NCBI RefSeq assembly: GCF_007991655.1
Contig: NZ_BJYT01000001.1
Coordinates: forward strand, 620,001-684,000
Direction of reading: 5' to 3'
Length of the DNA: 64,000 nucleotides
DNA from: Segetibacter aerophilus
GTDB taxonomy: Bacteria; Bacteroidota; Bacteroidia; Chitinophagales; Chitinophagaceae
Part shown: piece after piece, positions 1-7,687 of the stretch
Position numbering within the stretch: the stretch's first letter is position 1
Layout: every line of letters begins with the position of its first letter
The notes under the pieces: generated by a model
Told to the model about the DNA's origin: nothing
Seen by the model: the letters and a program-made list of their open reading frames with translations, nothing else
Database searches by the model: none
Position numbers and translations under genes: made by a program

Positions 1-267
1 GACATGACCAGCGGGATGGAAAGAGATTTTTACACCGTTCATAAAAATCGTTTCACCCCATTCTACGGTTTGATATGGATTGTCGCCTAACCTTAGTTGA
101 AGTATTGGTTTTGTGAAGCTATGGCACAGGTAAGATTGAGATCCCCAGCGAGCATGATCGCTGTGGCCGTGTGTAATTAATGCCTTGTCGACAGGCTTCC
201 ATGGGTCAATGTAAAACTGGCCTTGAGGACAACATAAACCTTTATCTGAAAATTCGATTAATGGCAT
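1..267 (-). CDS. MBL-fold exonuclease, ligase-associated type (N-terminal part, runs off the window)
   Basis: Only the first 89 codons are present; the gene continues beyond position 1. The translation contains the metallo-beta-lactamase metal motif HGHSDHARWG around residue 36, preceded by a segment with FYIDPWKPV. This combination is characteristic of the ligase-associated (YhfI/DEXH-associated) DNA exonuclease family, which in many bacteria sits beside an ATP-dependent DNA ligase and a DEAD/DEAH helicase in a predicted DNA-repair cluster. Those partners would lie outside the window, so they cannot be confirmed. The ATG at 265-267 fits the family start (MPLIEFSDKGL). Confidence 0.8.
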   Translation of the reverse strand, partial: MPLIEFSDKGLCCPQGQFYIDPWKPVDKALITHGHSDHARWGSQSYLCHSFTKPILQLRLGDNPYQTVEWGETIFMNGVKISFHPAGHV

Positions 268-319
268 TAATAGTTCATTAGCAATTGCTCATAACAGAAA
301 AAACTCTGCCATTGTTCGC

Positions 320-358
320 CTCATCCCCGGCCGTTCTCCTCGCGGAGAAGGGGGAAAT
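320..358. repeat. GC-rich palindromic element, REP-like
   Basis: A GC-rich stretch contains the small inverted repeat TTCTCC-TCGC-GGAGAA (334-349) flanked by runs of C on the left and G on the right that extend the stem after one mismatch. It is much more GC-rich than its surroundings and resembles intergenic palindromes dispersed through many bacterial genomes. Only one copy is seen here, so the repeat nature is inference. Confidence 0.35.
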
Positions 359-385
359 ACGATTTGAAAAGGCATATAAATGAAG

Positions 386-410
386 GTGCCACACGGGTGA
401 GGTGTGGCAT
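386..410 (-). terminator. Hairpin downstream of the surE operon
   Basis: TGCCACAC (387-394) pairs with GTGTGGCA (402-409) around a 7-base loop, giving an 8-bp GC-rich stem. On the minus strand it lies after the stop of the small membrane protein gene and is followed by a moderately T-rich stretch rather than a pure T run, so it may be a weak terminator. Confidence 0.4.
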
Positions 411-451
411 TGTTGGTATTGGTATTTTAAAAAGATGAATAGTTACTTGTT

Positions 452-477
452 GTACAAGGGAGTGACACAACGATGTT
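452..477 (+). repeat. Dispersed ACAACGATG repeat, copy 1
   Basis: Best-preserved copy of the intergenic repeat found fourteen times in the window: GTACAAGGGA followed directly by the core GTGACACAACGATGTT (first A/G shared). It lies between the stop of the small membrane protein gene (499) and the exonuclease gene start (267). Confidence 0.75.
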
Positions 478-498
478 AGGTATAGATCCAATTAGTGG

Positions 499-792
499 CT
501 ACAAAAGAAACTTCCAGATTAAAGAAGCTACTCCGTAAATACATGTTGCGATAAAAATTCCTTTGGCTGTTTGATCTAGGCGTTTATTAATATATAAGGT
601 GAAAATTGCTGCGTTGGCTACAAGAGAAACACTTACCAAAGCAGTCAGCAGGGTTCGTTGTACAAGGATAATATGAACAAATTCGCCGAAGGACATTACA
701 CTTTTGAACTGAATGAAGTAGTACAACAGCATGCCAACTATAGGAGCTATAAAGCCCAGGATGATACCTAACTTGAGGTCGTCTTTTAGCAT
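499..792 (-). CDS. Small membrane protein of unknown function
   Basis: The 97-residue product has three hydrophobic stretches (about residues 8-27, 42-65 and 76-96) that look like membrane helices, with a lysine/arginine-containing loop before the last one. I do not recognise a named family. Its ATG overlaps the surE stop codon in the arrangement TAATG, so it is very probably co-transcribed and translationally coupled with surE. Start choice is firm because of this overlap. The function cannot be deduced; the context only suggests a partner of the surE transcript. Confidence 0.7.
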   Translation of the reverse strand: MLKDDLKLGIILGFIAPIVGMLLYYFIQFKSVMSFGEFVHIILVQRTLLTALVSVSLVANAAIFTLYINKRLDQTAKGIFIATCIYGVASLIWKFLL

Positions 793-1733
793 TAAGTAAG
801 ATTGAATGTTTTTTCAAGCTTTTCTTTCAGCTTGTAATTAGTAAGGTCGAACTGCACAGGCACTACGCTTGCGTAATTATGGTTGAGGGCCCACACGTCG
901 GTGTCGCGGCCTTTGTCGAAATTGACAAACTCGCCGGTCAGCCAATAATACTTTTTGCCGGTTGGGTCGGTACGCTCGGCGAAGTCTTCTTCGTACTTCG
1001 CATAAGCCTGGCGACAGATCTTTAGACCCTTCAGTTGTTCGACTGTTACAGCGGGAAAATTTACGTTTAAGCAAAGATGCTTGTCGATCGCTTTAGTGGT
1101 AAGAATTTGCTCTACAATCAAGCGGGCGTACTTTTTAGCACCGGTAAAATCAGCTTCAAGACTGTAGTCAAGTAAAGAGAAACCTACACTTGGAATGCTT
1201 TCAATAGCTGCTTCCAGGGCGGCCGACATTGTCCCTGAGTAAATAACATTAATGGAATGATTGGCGCCATGGTTTACGCCGCTGAGACAAATATCAGGCT
1301 TACGGTGAAGGATTTTATCTACAGCAAGTTTTACACAGTCAACTGGAGTGCCGTTGCACGAGTAAGCTTCTATGTTATCGCCAAACTGGTTGACCTGCAC
1401 CATACGGAGAGGGGTACCGATCGTAATAGCATGACCCATTCCGCTCTGAGCTTTGTCAGGCGCTATAACCACTATTTTGCCCAAATCTTTTACTGCATCA
1501 ACCAGCGCTGCAATACCAGGTGCTGTAACGCCATCATCGTTAGTAATAAGTATAATAGGTTCCTCTTTTGAAGACCGTTGGCGAACTGCCGGTGTACTTT
1601 TCTTTGACTCTTTTGCGGCTTTTACCTTTGTATCCTGCTGGGGCTGTTCTGGTCCTCGGCCGGGTTTTAATTTGGTTGAAGTATTAGCTTGCAGTTCTTC
1701 ATTTTCTACAGTGTCCTTTTTAGCTTTTGCCAT
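792..1733 (-). CDS. surE: 5'/3'-nucleotidase SurE with a charged N-terminal extension
   Basis: SurE is a metal-dependent survival protein that removes phosphate from nucleoside 5'- and 3'-monophosphates. The family signature ILITNDDGVTAPG appears near residue 60-72, followed by the conserved SGMGHAITI, NGTPVDCV, SGVNHGANHS and YSGTMSAALEA blocks. The first ~58 residues are an added Lys/Glu/Gln-rich low-complexity segment that usual SurE proteins (about 250 residues) lack. I prefer the ATG at 1733 (MAKAKKD) over an upstream in-frame ATG at 1763, because family starts are close to the catalytic motif and the upstream leader has no family similarity. The downstream small membrane protein overlaps its stop codon. 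Confidence 0.9.
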   Translation of the reverse strand: MAKAKKDTVENEELQANTSTKLKPGRGPEQPQQDTKVKAAKESKKSTPAVRQRSSKEEPIILITNDDGVTAPGIAALVDAVKDLGKIVVIAPDKAQSGMGHAITIGTPLRMVQVNQFGDNIEAYSCNGTPVDCVKLAVDKILHRKPDICLSGVNHGANHSINVIYSGTMSAALEAAIESIPSVGFSLLDYSLEADFTGAKKYARLIVEQILTTKAIDKHLCLNVNFPAVTVEQLKGLKICRQAYAKYEEDFAERTDPTGKKYYWLTGEFVNFDKGRDTDVWALNHNYASVVPVQFDLTNYKLKEKLEKTFNLT

Positions 1734-1844
1734 ATATTCTTTACTTAACGGTGCAAAAGTCATTATAAATATATTGCTTCCAAAAAAATGTTTTTGCTAA
1801 GCTAATATTATTAGTAATTTGCAGCTAAACAAATTAGCCTTGTT

Positions 1845-2597
1845 ATGTCTCAAGCCGGAAAAAATTTGAAATACCTTAGGAAACTAAGAGGGTGGACCCA
1901 GGAAGAATTTGCCAATAAACTGAAAATTAAACGTTCACTTTTAGGTGCATATGAAGAGGAGCGGGCTGAGCCAAAACTAGAGGTGCTCGAGATTATTAGC
2001 GGCATTTTTAAAATAACATTGGACGAGTTGTTATTGAAAGATGTAGCTAATGCTAAGGGTAGCACTTACATGGAAAAACGAAGGCAATTGAAGATGTCTT
2101 CAAATGTTGCTGAGATACAATTTGTACCTGTTAAAGCTGCGGCCGGATACTTGGCAGGTTATGCCGATCCAGATTTTATTGATGAGTTGAATACGTTTAC
2201 GCTGCCAATGTTAGGTGCAGGTAGCTACCGCGCGTTTGAAATAATTGGAGATAGTATGTTGCCTACTCAAAGCGGATCTGTGATTGTTGGTGAGAAGCTG
2301 GAAAATATCGAGGATGTAAAAACAAGCAATACTTACATCGTGGTTTCGCGAAATGAAGGTATTGTATATAAAAGGGTGTTGAAGAATAACCGCAGCAAAA
2401 CGAAGGTTACGCTGGTGAGCGATAATCCCCTGTACGAGCCTTACCAGGTAAACGCTGATGAAATAGTTGAATTATGGCAAGCGCAGATGATCATTTCAAA
2501 GGCGAACGTGCAGCAGCGCTGGGACGTAAATCAATTGGCTAGCCTGGTTAATAATTTACAGGAACAGGTAAGCAGCATGAAGAAAAAACTGAATTAG
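1845..2597 (+). CDS. XRE-family regulator with C-terminal S24 (LexA/CI-like) peptidase domain
   Basis: The 250-residue protein has an N-terminal helix-turn-helix domain (about residues 8-62; GWTQEEFANKL is the recognition region) and a C-terminal S24 domain. The catalytic Ser is in GDSML (S137) and the Lys in VYKR (K176), spaced as in LexA, CI and UmuD. Ala-Gly pairs at about residues 100-101 and 104-105 (AAAGYLAGY) are candidate self-cleavage sites. This suggests a repressor whose activity may respond to DNA damage or another signal by autocleavage. A coiled-coil-like C-terminal tail (NLQEQVSSMKKKLN) follows. It is divergent from surE. The target genes are unknown; no phage genes are nearby. 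Confidence 0.85.
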   Translation: MSQAGKNLKYLRKLRGWTQEEFANKLKIKRSLLGAYEEERAEPKLEVLEIISGIFKITLDELLLKDVANAKGSTYMEKRRQLKMSSNVAEIQFVPVKAAAGYLAGYADPDFIDELNTFTLPMLGAGSYRAFEIIGDSMLPTQSGSVIVGEKLENIEDVKTSNTYIVVSRNEGIVYKRVLKNNRSKTKVTLVSDNPLYEPYQVNADEIVELWQAQMIISKANVQQRWDVNQLASLVNNLQEQVSSMKKKLN

Positions 2598-2648
2598 GAA
2601 TTGAGTTTTCAGCAATTCGTGGCTTAAGATACCAGTGTTGAAGTTGTT

Positions 2649-3221
2649 TCAACTGATATCGATATTGTACTTATTTAATAATCCTAACACGTCTGGTAAA
2701 GAAAACTTTGCTTTTTTGACTTTATTCTGTTCCGGGTCGAACGCATAGTTTTTAGCTGTTCTTAAATCAGCTTTTTCTAAAATTGTTTGCACAAACACTG
2801 CATCAGCTAGATCACAGTGTTTGAATATTGCAGCGGTTAGGTCTGCTTCTGCGAAATCCACTTGCTTCAAACTGCAATCGCTAAAAACTGCTTTTTTCAT
2901 CTTCTTTTTGTAAAATGAAGAATAGTCGAGTTGACAATTTTCAAAGGTCGCAGAGAATAAAAAGTCGTTGCAAACGCTGAAGTCGAGACCCATCAGCTTA
3001 CAGTTTAGAAACCTGATGTTTTTTATTCCTGTATTTGCTAAAACTGCCAAAGAAAGGTTTGAACCTTTAAACAGGCAATCCATAAAATTAATATTACTTA
3101 GATTAGTTTTAGAGAAGTTGCAGTTGATGAATTCGCACTCCGTGAATTCTTTTACCGTTAATTGCTTTTCTTCATAATTGAGGTTTTCAAATGTTTGATC
3201 TTCTTGAACAGGGCCTTCCAA
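2649..3221 (-). CDS. Pentapeptide-repeat protein
   Basis: The 190-residue product is built of tandem A(D/N)LXX-like repeats (for example NFSKTNLSNINF, CSLKQVDFAEADLTAAIF, CDLADAVF), which fold as a right-handed quadrilateral beta-helix. No signal peptide or membrane segment is visible, so it is probably cytoplasmic. Some pentapeptide proteins (Qnr, McbG) protect gyrase by mimicking DNA, but nothing here proves that role. The first in-frame start is TTG at 3221; the next ATG is 47 codons further in and would cut into the repeats, so TTG is preferred. Confidence 0.8.
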   Translation of the reverse strand: MEGPVQEDQTFENLNYEEKQLTVKEFTECEFINCNFSKTNLSNINFMDCLFKGSNLSLAVLANTGIKNIRFLNCKLMGLDFSVCNDFLFSATFENCQLDYSSFYKKKMKKAVFSDCSLKQVDFAEADLTAAIFKHCDLADAVFVQTILEKADLRTAKNYAFDPEQNKVKKAKFSLPDVLGLLNKYNIDIS

Positions 3222-3301
3222 AATTGTAGTTTTAAAGTTTTAGATATAGAAAAGACAGTTTGAATAAAATCCTTAGCAAGTGATGAAGAATGGACTACAG
3301 C

Positions 3302-3325
3302 AAAAGTGAGTGACACAACGATGTT
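3302..3325 (+). repeat. Dispersed ACAACGATG repeat, copy 2
   Basis: Perfect core GTGACACAACGATGTT preceded by AAAAGTGA; it lies between the pentapeptide gene and the lipoprotein gene. Confidence 0.7.
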
Positions 3326-3357
3326 GAGGTATGGACAAAAGCCGGTAACAAAAAGAT

Positions 3358-3855
3358 TTAATGAAAAGTGGTCCGCTCCATTAGAAAAGAGCCGTTGACT
3401 ACATTAAAGTTTTTACCAGTTACTGTATCAACGGCCTGGAAATTAAAGGTGCCTTCAAGGGTATATAATAACTCCTTCGCTTCGAACGTTCCTTTTTTAA
3501 TGTTAAGCGTTCCTTTGAACTTATCGTTGGTGTAGTATCTTTTCTGGTCAAGGGGATTTGTGTAGTAAGCTTTGTTTGCATTATCGAGCACATAAGTCCC
3601 GTCTTTAATGCTATCGCTTTTGACTATAAAACCGGCTCCTTCGTAAATCTTCGAGACGTTGATGGTCAAAACGGAGTCGCCTTTAAAAGTGCAATCGAAC
3701 ACGTTACTATTAATGCCAACTTCATCATTAATAATGGTTTCCTTGCCATTAATACTGTACTTAAAATAACCGCCCAACAGTTTACGGTTTTGATCTTTTT
3801 CGCAGCTATTTAGAAAAAAAGCAATAATTATTAATGAGGAGAGGAGATATTTCAT
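3358..3855 (-). CDS. Lipoprotein of unknown function
   Basis: Starting at the ATG at 3855 the product begins MKYLLSSLIIIAFF followed by LNSC, a lipoprotein signal peptide with the modified cysteine at about residue 18. An upstream in-frame ATG (3915) would add 20 residues in front of the signal peptide and is rejected. The mature part (about 147 residues) is rich in beta-forming residues, with short K/D/T-rich strands such as GSFLMERT near the end, and resembles small outer-membrane-anchored beta proteins. No known family is recognised. It is followed upstream by the divergent lepA. Confidence 0.65.
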   Translation of the reverse strand: MKYLLSSLIIIAFFLNSCEKDQNRKLLGGYFKYSINGKETIINDEVGINSNVFDCTFKGDSVLTINVSKIYEGAGFIVKSDSIKDGTYVLDNANKAYYTNPLDQKRYYTNDKFKGTLNIKKGTFEAKELLYTLEGTFNFQAVDTVTGKNFNVVNGSFLMERTTFH

Positions 3856-4086
3856 ACTCGTACGATTTCTTGAAAGTAAAGTCATTTCTGCTGTGGAAAA
3901 CATGAAAATATCCACACCTGTTTAATAAGTAATGCAAGTAAAGCATTGAGTCAGGCATCTCAAACAGCATTTGGATCAATAACTTTTAATTAAGAAAGAT
4001 GGTTAATCATAATTTTCAACGATTAAAATAACAAATCGTAACATTCTAAACAGTTTTTACGAAAGGGAAATGTGGGTGCACATCGT

Positions 4087-4094
4087 TATTTTTG
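4087..4094 (+). promoter_or_regulatory. Bacteroidota -7 box TATTTTTG before lepA
   Basis: TATTTTTG matches TAnnTTTG, the -7 element known from Bacteroidota housekeeping promoters. The lepA ATG follows 7 bases after the box, so the transcript would start almost at the start codon. This also rules out the upstream GTG (4072) as the real start. Confidence 0.6.
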
Positions 4095-4101
4095 CGGCAA
4101 T

Positions 4102-5886
4102 ATGAAGAATATCAGGAATTTTTGCATCATCGCCCACATTGATCACGGAAAGAGTACGCTTGCTGACCGGCTTTTAGAATTCACACATACGATCAGCGAC
4201 CGTGACATGCAGGCGCAGGTGCTGGATGATATGGACCTGGAACGTGAGAAGGGAATTACCATTAAAAGTCACGCAATACAAATAACTTATCCCTTTAAAG
4301 GCGAGACGTATACACTCAATCTTATTGATACCCCGGGGCACGTAGATTTTAGTTACGAGGTAAGCCGTGCCCTTGCAGCTTGTGAGGGAGCGCTACTACT
4401 CGTCGATGCATCCCAGGGAATTCAGGCCCAGACCATAAGTAATCTTTACCTGGCTATTGATAACAATTTGGAGATCATTCCCGTAATCAATAAAATTGAT
4501 ATGGACGGGGCTATGATTGAAGAAGTAAAGGATCAGATTGTCGAGCTCATTGGGTGCAAGCCTGAAACTATTTTGCTGGCTAGCGCTAAAAGCGGAATAG
4601 GTATTGAAGGAATTCTTGCTGCTATTATTGAACGCATTCCTGCTCCGTCTGGTAATGTTGATGCTCCCTTGCAGGCACTTATTTTCGACAGCGTTTTCAA
4701 TAGCTTCAGAGGAATTATCATCTACTATCGTATTATGAATGGTAGCCTCAAAAAAGGCGATAAAATACAATTTGCCAGTACAAGAACTGATTACTTTGCC
4801 GACGAAGTGGGTGTACTGAAGCTTACAATGACAGCGAAAGACGAAGTGAAGACGGGCGATGTGGGATATATAATAACGGGCATCAAGAATGCGAAGGAAG
4901 TAAAAGTGGGCGATACCATCACTTTGGCAAATAATCCCGCCGAAATGATTAAAGGGTTTGAGGAAGTAAAACCAATGGTTTTTGCCGGCATCTTCCCGGT
5001 AGAAACAGATGCTTTTGAAGAGTTGCGAGATTGCATGGATAAGCTTCAGCTAAACGATGCTTCTCTCACCTTCGAACTCGAAACATCTCAAGCGCTTGGT
5101 TTCGGTTTCCGCTGCGGCTTTTTAGGTATGTTGCACATGGAAATTATCCAGGAGCGGCTGGAGAGGGAGTTTAACCAGACCGTAATTACTACAGTTCCCA
5201 ACGTTAGCTTTATTGCACATACTTCGAAGGGCGACACCATTACAGTAAATAATCCAACTGAGATGCCTGACCCGACAAAGTTGGAGTCGATTGAGGAGCC
5301 TTTTATCAAAGCGCAAATTGTTACTCACGCCGATTATATTGGCAACATTATGACGCTCTGTCTGGGTAAACGCGGTATTATCATTAACCAAAGCTACCTC
5401 ACCTCAACCCGTGTTGAACTTACGTTTGAATTGCCGCTTACCGAGATCGTTTTTGACTTCTATGATAAATTAAAAAGCTCGACTCGTGGTTACGCCTCGT
5501 TCGATTATCATCCGATTGGCTATCGCGAAAGTGACATTGTGAAAATGGACATTCTGCTCAATTCAGAGAAAGTAGATGCATTGAGTGCTTTGATACACCG
5601 CGGCCGTGCGCAGGATTTTGGAAGAAAGCTTTGCGAAAAGTTGAAAGAGTTGTTGCCGCGCCAGCAGTTTCAAATTGTTATCCAGGCAGCCATCGGAGCT
5701 AAAATTGTTGCTCGCGAAAACATCAGTGCGATGCGTAAAGATGTTACTGCAAAGTGTTACGGAGGTGATATTAGCCGTAAACGGAAATTACTTGAAAAGC
5801 AAAAAGAGGGTAAAAAACGTATGAAGCAGATAGGCAATGTTGAAGTTCCGCAAGAAGCGTTCCTGGCGGTGTTAAAGCTTGACTAA
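4102..5886 (+). CDS. lepA: Elongation factor 4 (LepA), back-translocating GTPase
   Basis: LepA is a ribosome-associated GTPase related to EF-G. From the ATG at 4102 the 594-residue protein shows the G1 loop AHIDHGKST (residues 11-19), G3 DTPGHVD (about 76-82), G4 NKID and G5 SAKSGIG, then the EF-G-like domains II, III and V and the LepA-specific C-terminal domain ending with [21 protein letters not shown]. Length matches the family (~600). A GTG at 4072 would add 10 residues, but the -7 box lies inside that stretch. It is followed by the his leader region, with no obvious terminator in between. Confidence 0.96.
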   Translation: MKNIRNFCIIAHIDHGKSTLADRLLEFTHTISDRDMQAQVLDDMDLEREKGITIKSHAIQITYPFKGETYTLNLIDTPGHVDFSYEVSRALAACEGALLLVDASQGIQAQTISNLYLAIDNNLEIIPVINKIDMDGAMIEEVKDQIVELIGCKPETILLASAKSGIGIEGILAAIIERIPAPSGNVDAPLQALIFDSVFNSFRGIIIYYRIMNGSLKKGDKIQFASTRTDYFADEVGVLKLTMTAKDEVKTGDVGYIITGIKNAKEVKVGDTITLANNPAEMIKGFEEVKPMVFAGIFPVETDAFEELRDCMDKLQLNDASLTFELETSQALGFGFRCGFLGMLHMEIIQERLEREFNQTVITTVPNVSFIAHTSKGDTITVNNPTEMPDPTKLESIEEPFIKAQIVTHADYIGNIMTLCLGKRGIIINQSYLTSTRVELTFELPLTEIVFDFYDKLKSSTRGYASFDYHPIGYRESDIVKMDILLNSEKVDALSALIHRGRAQDFGRKLCEKLKELLPRQQFQIVIQAAIGAKIVARENISAMRKDVTAKCYGGDISRKRKLLEKQKEGKKRMKQIGNVEVPQEAFLAVLKLD

Positions 5887-5940
5887 TTAGACATCAACGC
5901 CTAGTTTTTAAAGTAATTTTTTTACTTAGTAATCACAATC

Positions 5941-5948
5941 TATATTTG
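5941..5948 (+). promoter_or_regulatory. -7 box TATATTTG of the his operon
   Basis: Exact match to TAnnTTTG, four bases before the leader-peptide ATG (5953). Transcription would therefore begin at or within a few bases of the ATG, giving a leaderless or nearly leaderless mRNA. Confidence 0.65.
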
Positions 5949-5952
5949 CCGC

Positions 5953-5997
5953 ATGAATTTAAAGGTGCACAAACTTCATCATCATTCCTTGCCTTAG
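5953..5997 (+). CDS. His operon leader peptide (14 residues)
   Basis: The reading frame encodes MNLKVHKLHHHSLP and a TAG stop. Four of fourteen residues are histidine, three of them consecutive CAT codons (5977-5985). It sits directly between a strong promoter and a terminator hairpin upstream of hisG, which is the classical arrangement for transcription attenuation: ribosomes stall at the His codons when charged tRNA-His is scarce. No protein function beyond sensing is expected. Confidence 0.8.
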   Translation: MNLKVHKLHHHSLP

Positions 5998-6066
5998 GGT
6001 AAGCCGTTGTTGTATTGTGCACTCACTATAAAACATTAAAGGGCTTACTTCGGTAAGCCTTTTTTT
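5965..6066 (+). promoter_or_regulatory. His attenuator: alternative RNA pairings
   Basis: The sequence GTAAGCC occurs twice, at 5999-6005 and 6053-6059, and both can pair with GGCTTAC at 6042-6048. Pairing with the second copy gives the terminator; pairing with the first gives an antiterminator. In addition GTGCACAA (5965-5972, inside the leader peptide) can pair with TTGTGCAC (6015-6022). A ribosome stalled on the CAT codons would leave 5999-6005 free (antitermination), while a ribosome reaching the stop codon at 5995-5997 would cover it (termination). The pairings are visible; the mechanism is inferred from known his/trp attenuators. Confidence 0.75.
6042..6066 (+). terminator. Intrinsic terminator of the his attenuator
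   Basis: GGCTTAC (6042-6048), TTCG loop, GTAAGCC (6053-6059), then seven T. A strong, compact intrinsic terminator located 100 bases before hisG, in the leader and not after a gene. Confidence 0.85.
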
Positions 6067-6134
6067 GTACCCATCCCAACCTGTCCTAAAGAGGAAAGAA
6101 GGAAGAACGGGTACTAATAATTAATCATTAAAGT

Positions 6135-6168
6135 TCCTCCGTTACGGAGGATAGGAGGTTAAATCATG
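6135..6168 (+). promoter_or_regulatory. hisG ribosome binding site with competing hairpin
   Basis: A strong Shine-Dalgarno GGAGG (6154-6158) lies 7 bases before the hisG ATG, which is unusual for this phylum. Just upstream, CCTCCG (6136-6141) and CGGAGG (6145-6150) form a hairpin with a 3-base loop. The same CCTCC could instead pair with the Shine-Dalgarno itself, so translation of hisG might also be switchable. The pairing options are visible; regulation is inference. Confidence 0.45.
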
Positions 6169-7020
6169 GTTCTTAGAATCGCTATTCAGAAATCGGGTCG
6201 ATTGAACGAAGACAGTATGAAGCTGTTGAAAGAGTGCGGTATTGATATCGCTAACGGAGTAAACAAGCTAAGAACCGAAGCAAGCAATTTTCCTATAGAG
6301 GTCTATTTTTTAAGAGACGACGACATACCGCAGTACGTAGAAGATGAAGTTGCCGACATAGGTTTTGTGGGAGAAAATGTTGTGTACGAAAAAAATAAGA
6401 AAGTAGAAGTTGTAGAACAATTGGGGTTTGGAAAATGTAGATTAAGTATAGCTGTTAGCAGGAATGAAGTGTACAACGATGTTTCCTATTTGCATGGTAA
6501 AAGGATTGCTACCACTTACCCTGTAATAGTAAGGAAGTTTATGGAGGAACAAGGTGTAGATGCTGAGATCCACGAGATCAGTGGAAGTGTTGAGATAGCT
6601 CCGGGCATTGGTTTGGCCCATGCGATTTGCGACCTTGTCAGCAGCGGTTCTACTCTTTTTATGAACGGTTTGAAAGAAGTAGAAACTGTTTTAAAGTCAC
6701 AGGCAGTTTTAATAAAAAGCAGTCATTTAAACGAAGAGAAGCAGCGCTTGCTTGACAAATTGTTGTTTAGAATAAAGGCGGTAAAAAGGTCAAAAAATAA
6801 TAAGTACATTTTATTAAACGCACCAAACGATAAGCTGTCTGAGATTATTGGTTTGCTTCCCGGAATGAAAAGCCCGACCGTTTTGCCGCTGGCAGAAAGT
6901 GGTTGGAGCAGCGTGCATAGCGTGCTGAAGGAAAGTGATTTTTGGGAAATCATTGAAAAATTAAAGGAAGCAGGCGCGCAGGGAATCTTAGTGGTGCCTA
7001 TCGAGAAGATGATCATTTAG
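6166..7020 (+). CDS. hisG: ATP phosphoribosyltransferase, long form
   Basis: HisG condenses ATP with PRPP in the first step of histidine synthesis. The 284-residue protein starts LRIAIQKSGRLNEDS, contains the catalytic domain with ADIGFVGENV and the PRPP-binding segment EIAPGIGLAHAICDLVSSGSTL (read in two blocks), and ends with a C-terminal regulatory domain (from about residue 210: KYILLNAPNDKL...). That is the long, self-sufficient form that is inhibited by histidine and needs no HisZ. It is the first structural gene after the attenuator and has a clear Shine-Dalgarno. Confidence 0.95.
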   Translation: MVLRIAIQKSGRLNEDSMKLLKECGIDIANGVNKLRTEASNFPIEVYFLRDDDIPQYVEDEVADIGFVGENVVYEKNKKVEVVEQLGFGKCRLSIAVSRNEVYNDVSYLHGKRIATTYPVIVRKFMEEQGVDAEIHEISGSVEIAPGIGLAHAICDLVSSGSTLFMNGLKEVETVLKSQAVLIKSSHLNEEKQRLLDKLLFRIKAVKRSKNNKYILLNAPNDKLSEIIGLLPGMKSPTVLPLAESGWSSVHSVLKESDFWEIIEKLKEAGAQGILVVPIEKMII

Positions 7021-7157
7021 AACGGGATTTACAGCATTTTTTGGATTGGCTGGAAGAATAGAGAGCAAAAGCGGCCTTCCATTTTTTCCGCGACTTCTGC
7101 GCTTTCTGTGAGAGATGGTGCACGCTCAGGAAAGCTTTATAGAAGAAATGATGAACG

Positions 7158-7178
7158 GATTGCGACGCAACGATGATG
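7158..7178 (+). repeat. Dispersed ACAACGATG repeat, copy 3 (CpG-rich variant)
   Basis: Variant TGCGACGCAACGATG in the spacer between hisG and the acetyltransferase gene. It keeps all three CpG sites that most other copies have lost. Its presence supports starting the next gene downstream at 7214. Confidence 0.6.
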
Positions 7179-7213
7179 CTACTGGTATAAAAAGAAGGAT
7201 AATAGAAAACAGA

Positions 7214-7684
7214 ATGGAAGAGTTTAGAATTATAGATTATGATGAAAGTATGCTCGACGAAATGATGCAATTGTTTTATGATACCGTGCATACAGTAAAC
7301 GCGCGCGATTACAGACAGGATCAATTGAACGGATGGGCGCCGGAGAACTCTGACAAGAGATTTTGGCAAGAGCGACTAAAGAAAAATGTGTGTAAGGTTG
7401 CCTTCATAAAAGATAAAATGGTTGGCTTTACAGAGTTGGTAGACGACGGCCACGTCGACACATTATACGTCCACAAAGACTTTCAGCGCCAGAAAATTGC
7501 AGCAAACCTCATAGAAGAAATACTGCACATAGCCGAAGAAAGAAATTACCGGGTGTTGACAACGGAAGCAAGTATAACAGCAAAATCTTTTTTTGAAGCC
7601 TACGGTTTTAGGGTTACCCGCATAAAGAAGAAGCTTTATAATGGTAAGGATTTTACGAATTATAAAATGACTAAAGAGCTGTAA
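7214..7684 (+). CDS. GNAT-family N-acetyltransferase inside the his operon
   Basis: From the ATG at 7214 the product is 156 residues and begins MEEFRIIDYDESMLDEMMQL. The acetyl-CoA-binding motif A is seen at VDTLYVHKDFQRQKIAANL followed by LTTEASITAKSFFEAYGF, typical of GNAT proteins of the YjaB/ElaA-like type. An upstream ATG (7115) would include a copy of the dispersed repeat and is less likely. It ends three bases before hisD, so it is co-transcribed with the his genes. The acceptor substrate is unknown; a link to histidine synthesis is suggested only by position. Confidence 0.8.
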   Translation: MEEFRIIDYDESMLDEMMQLFYDTVHTVNARDYRQDQLNGWAPENSDKRFWQERLKKNVCKVAFIKDKMVGFTELVDDGHVDTLYVHKDFQRQKIAANLIEEILHIAEERNYRVLTTEASITAKSFFEAYGFRVTRIKKKLYNGKDFTNYKMTKEL

Positions 7685-7687
7685 AAT

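Noticed and set aside
6004-6032. Possible extra dispersed-repeat copy in the his leader
   Set aside because: Shares only GTGAGTG and ACAAC-like bits; its bases are explained by the attenuator pairings.
7115-7213. Upstream start of the GNAT gene at 7115
   Set aside because: Would include the dispersed repeat in the protein; family alignment fits the start at 7214.
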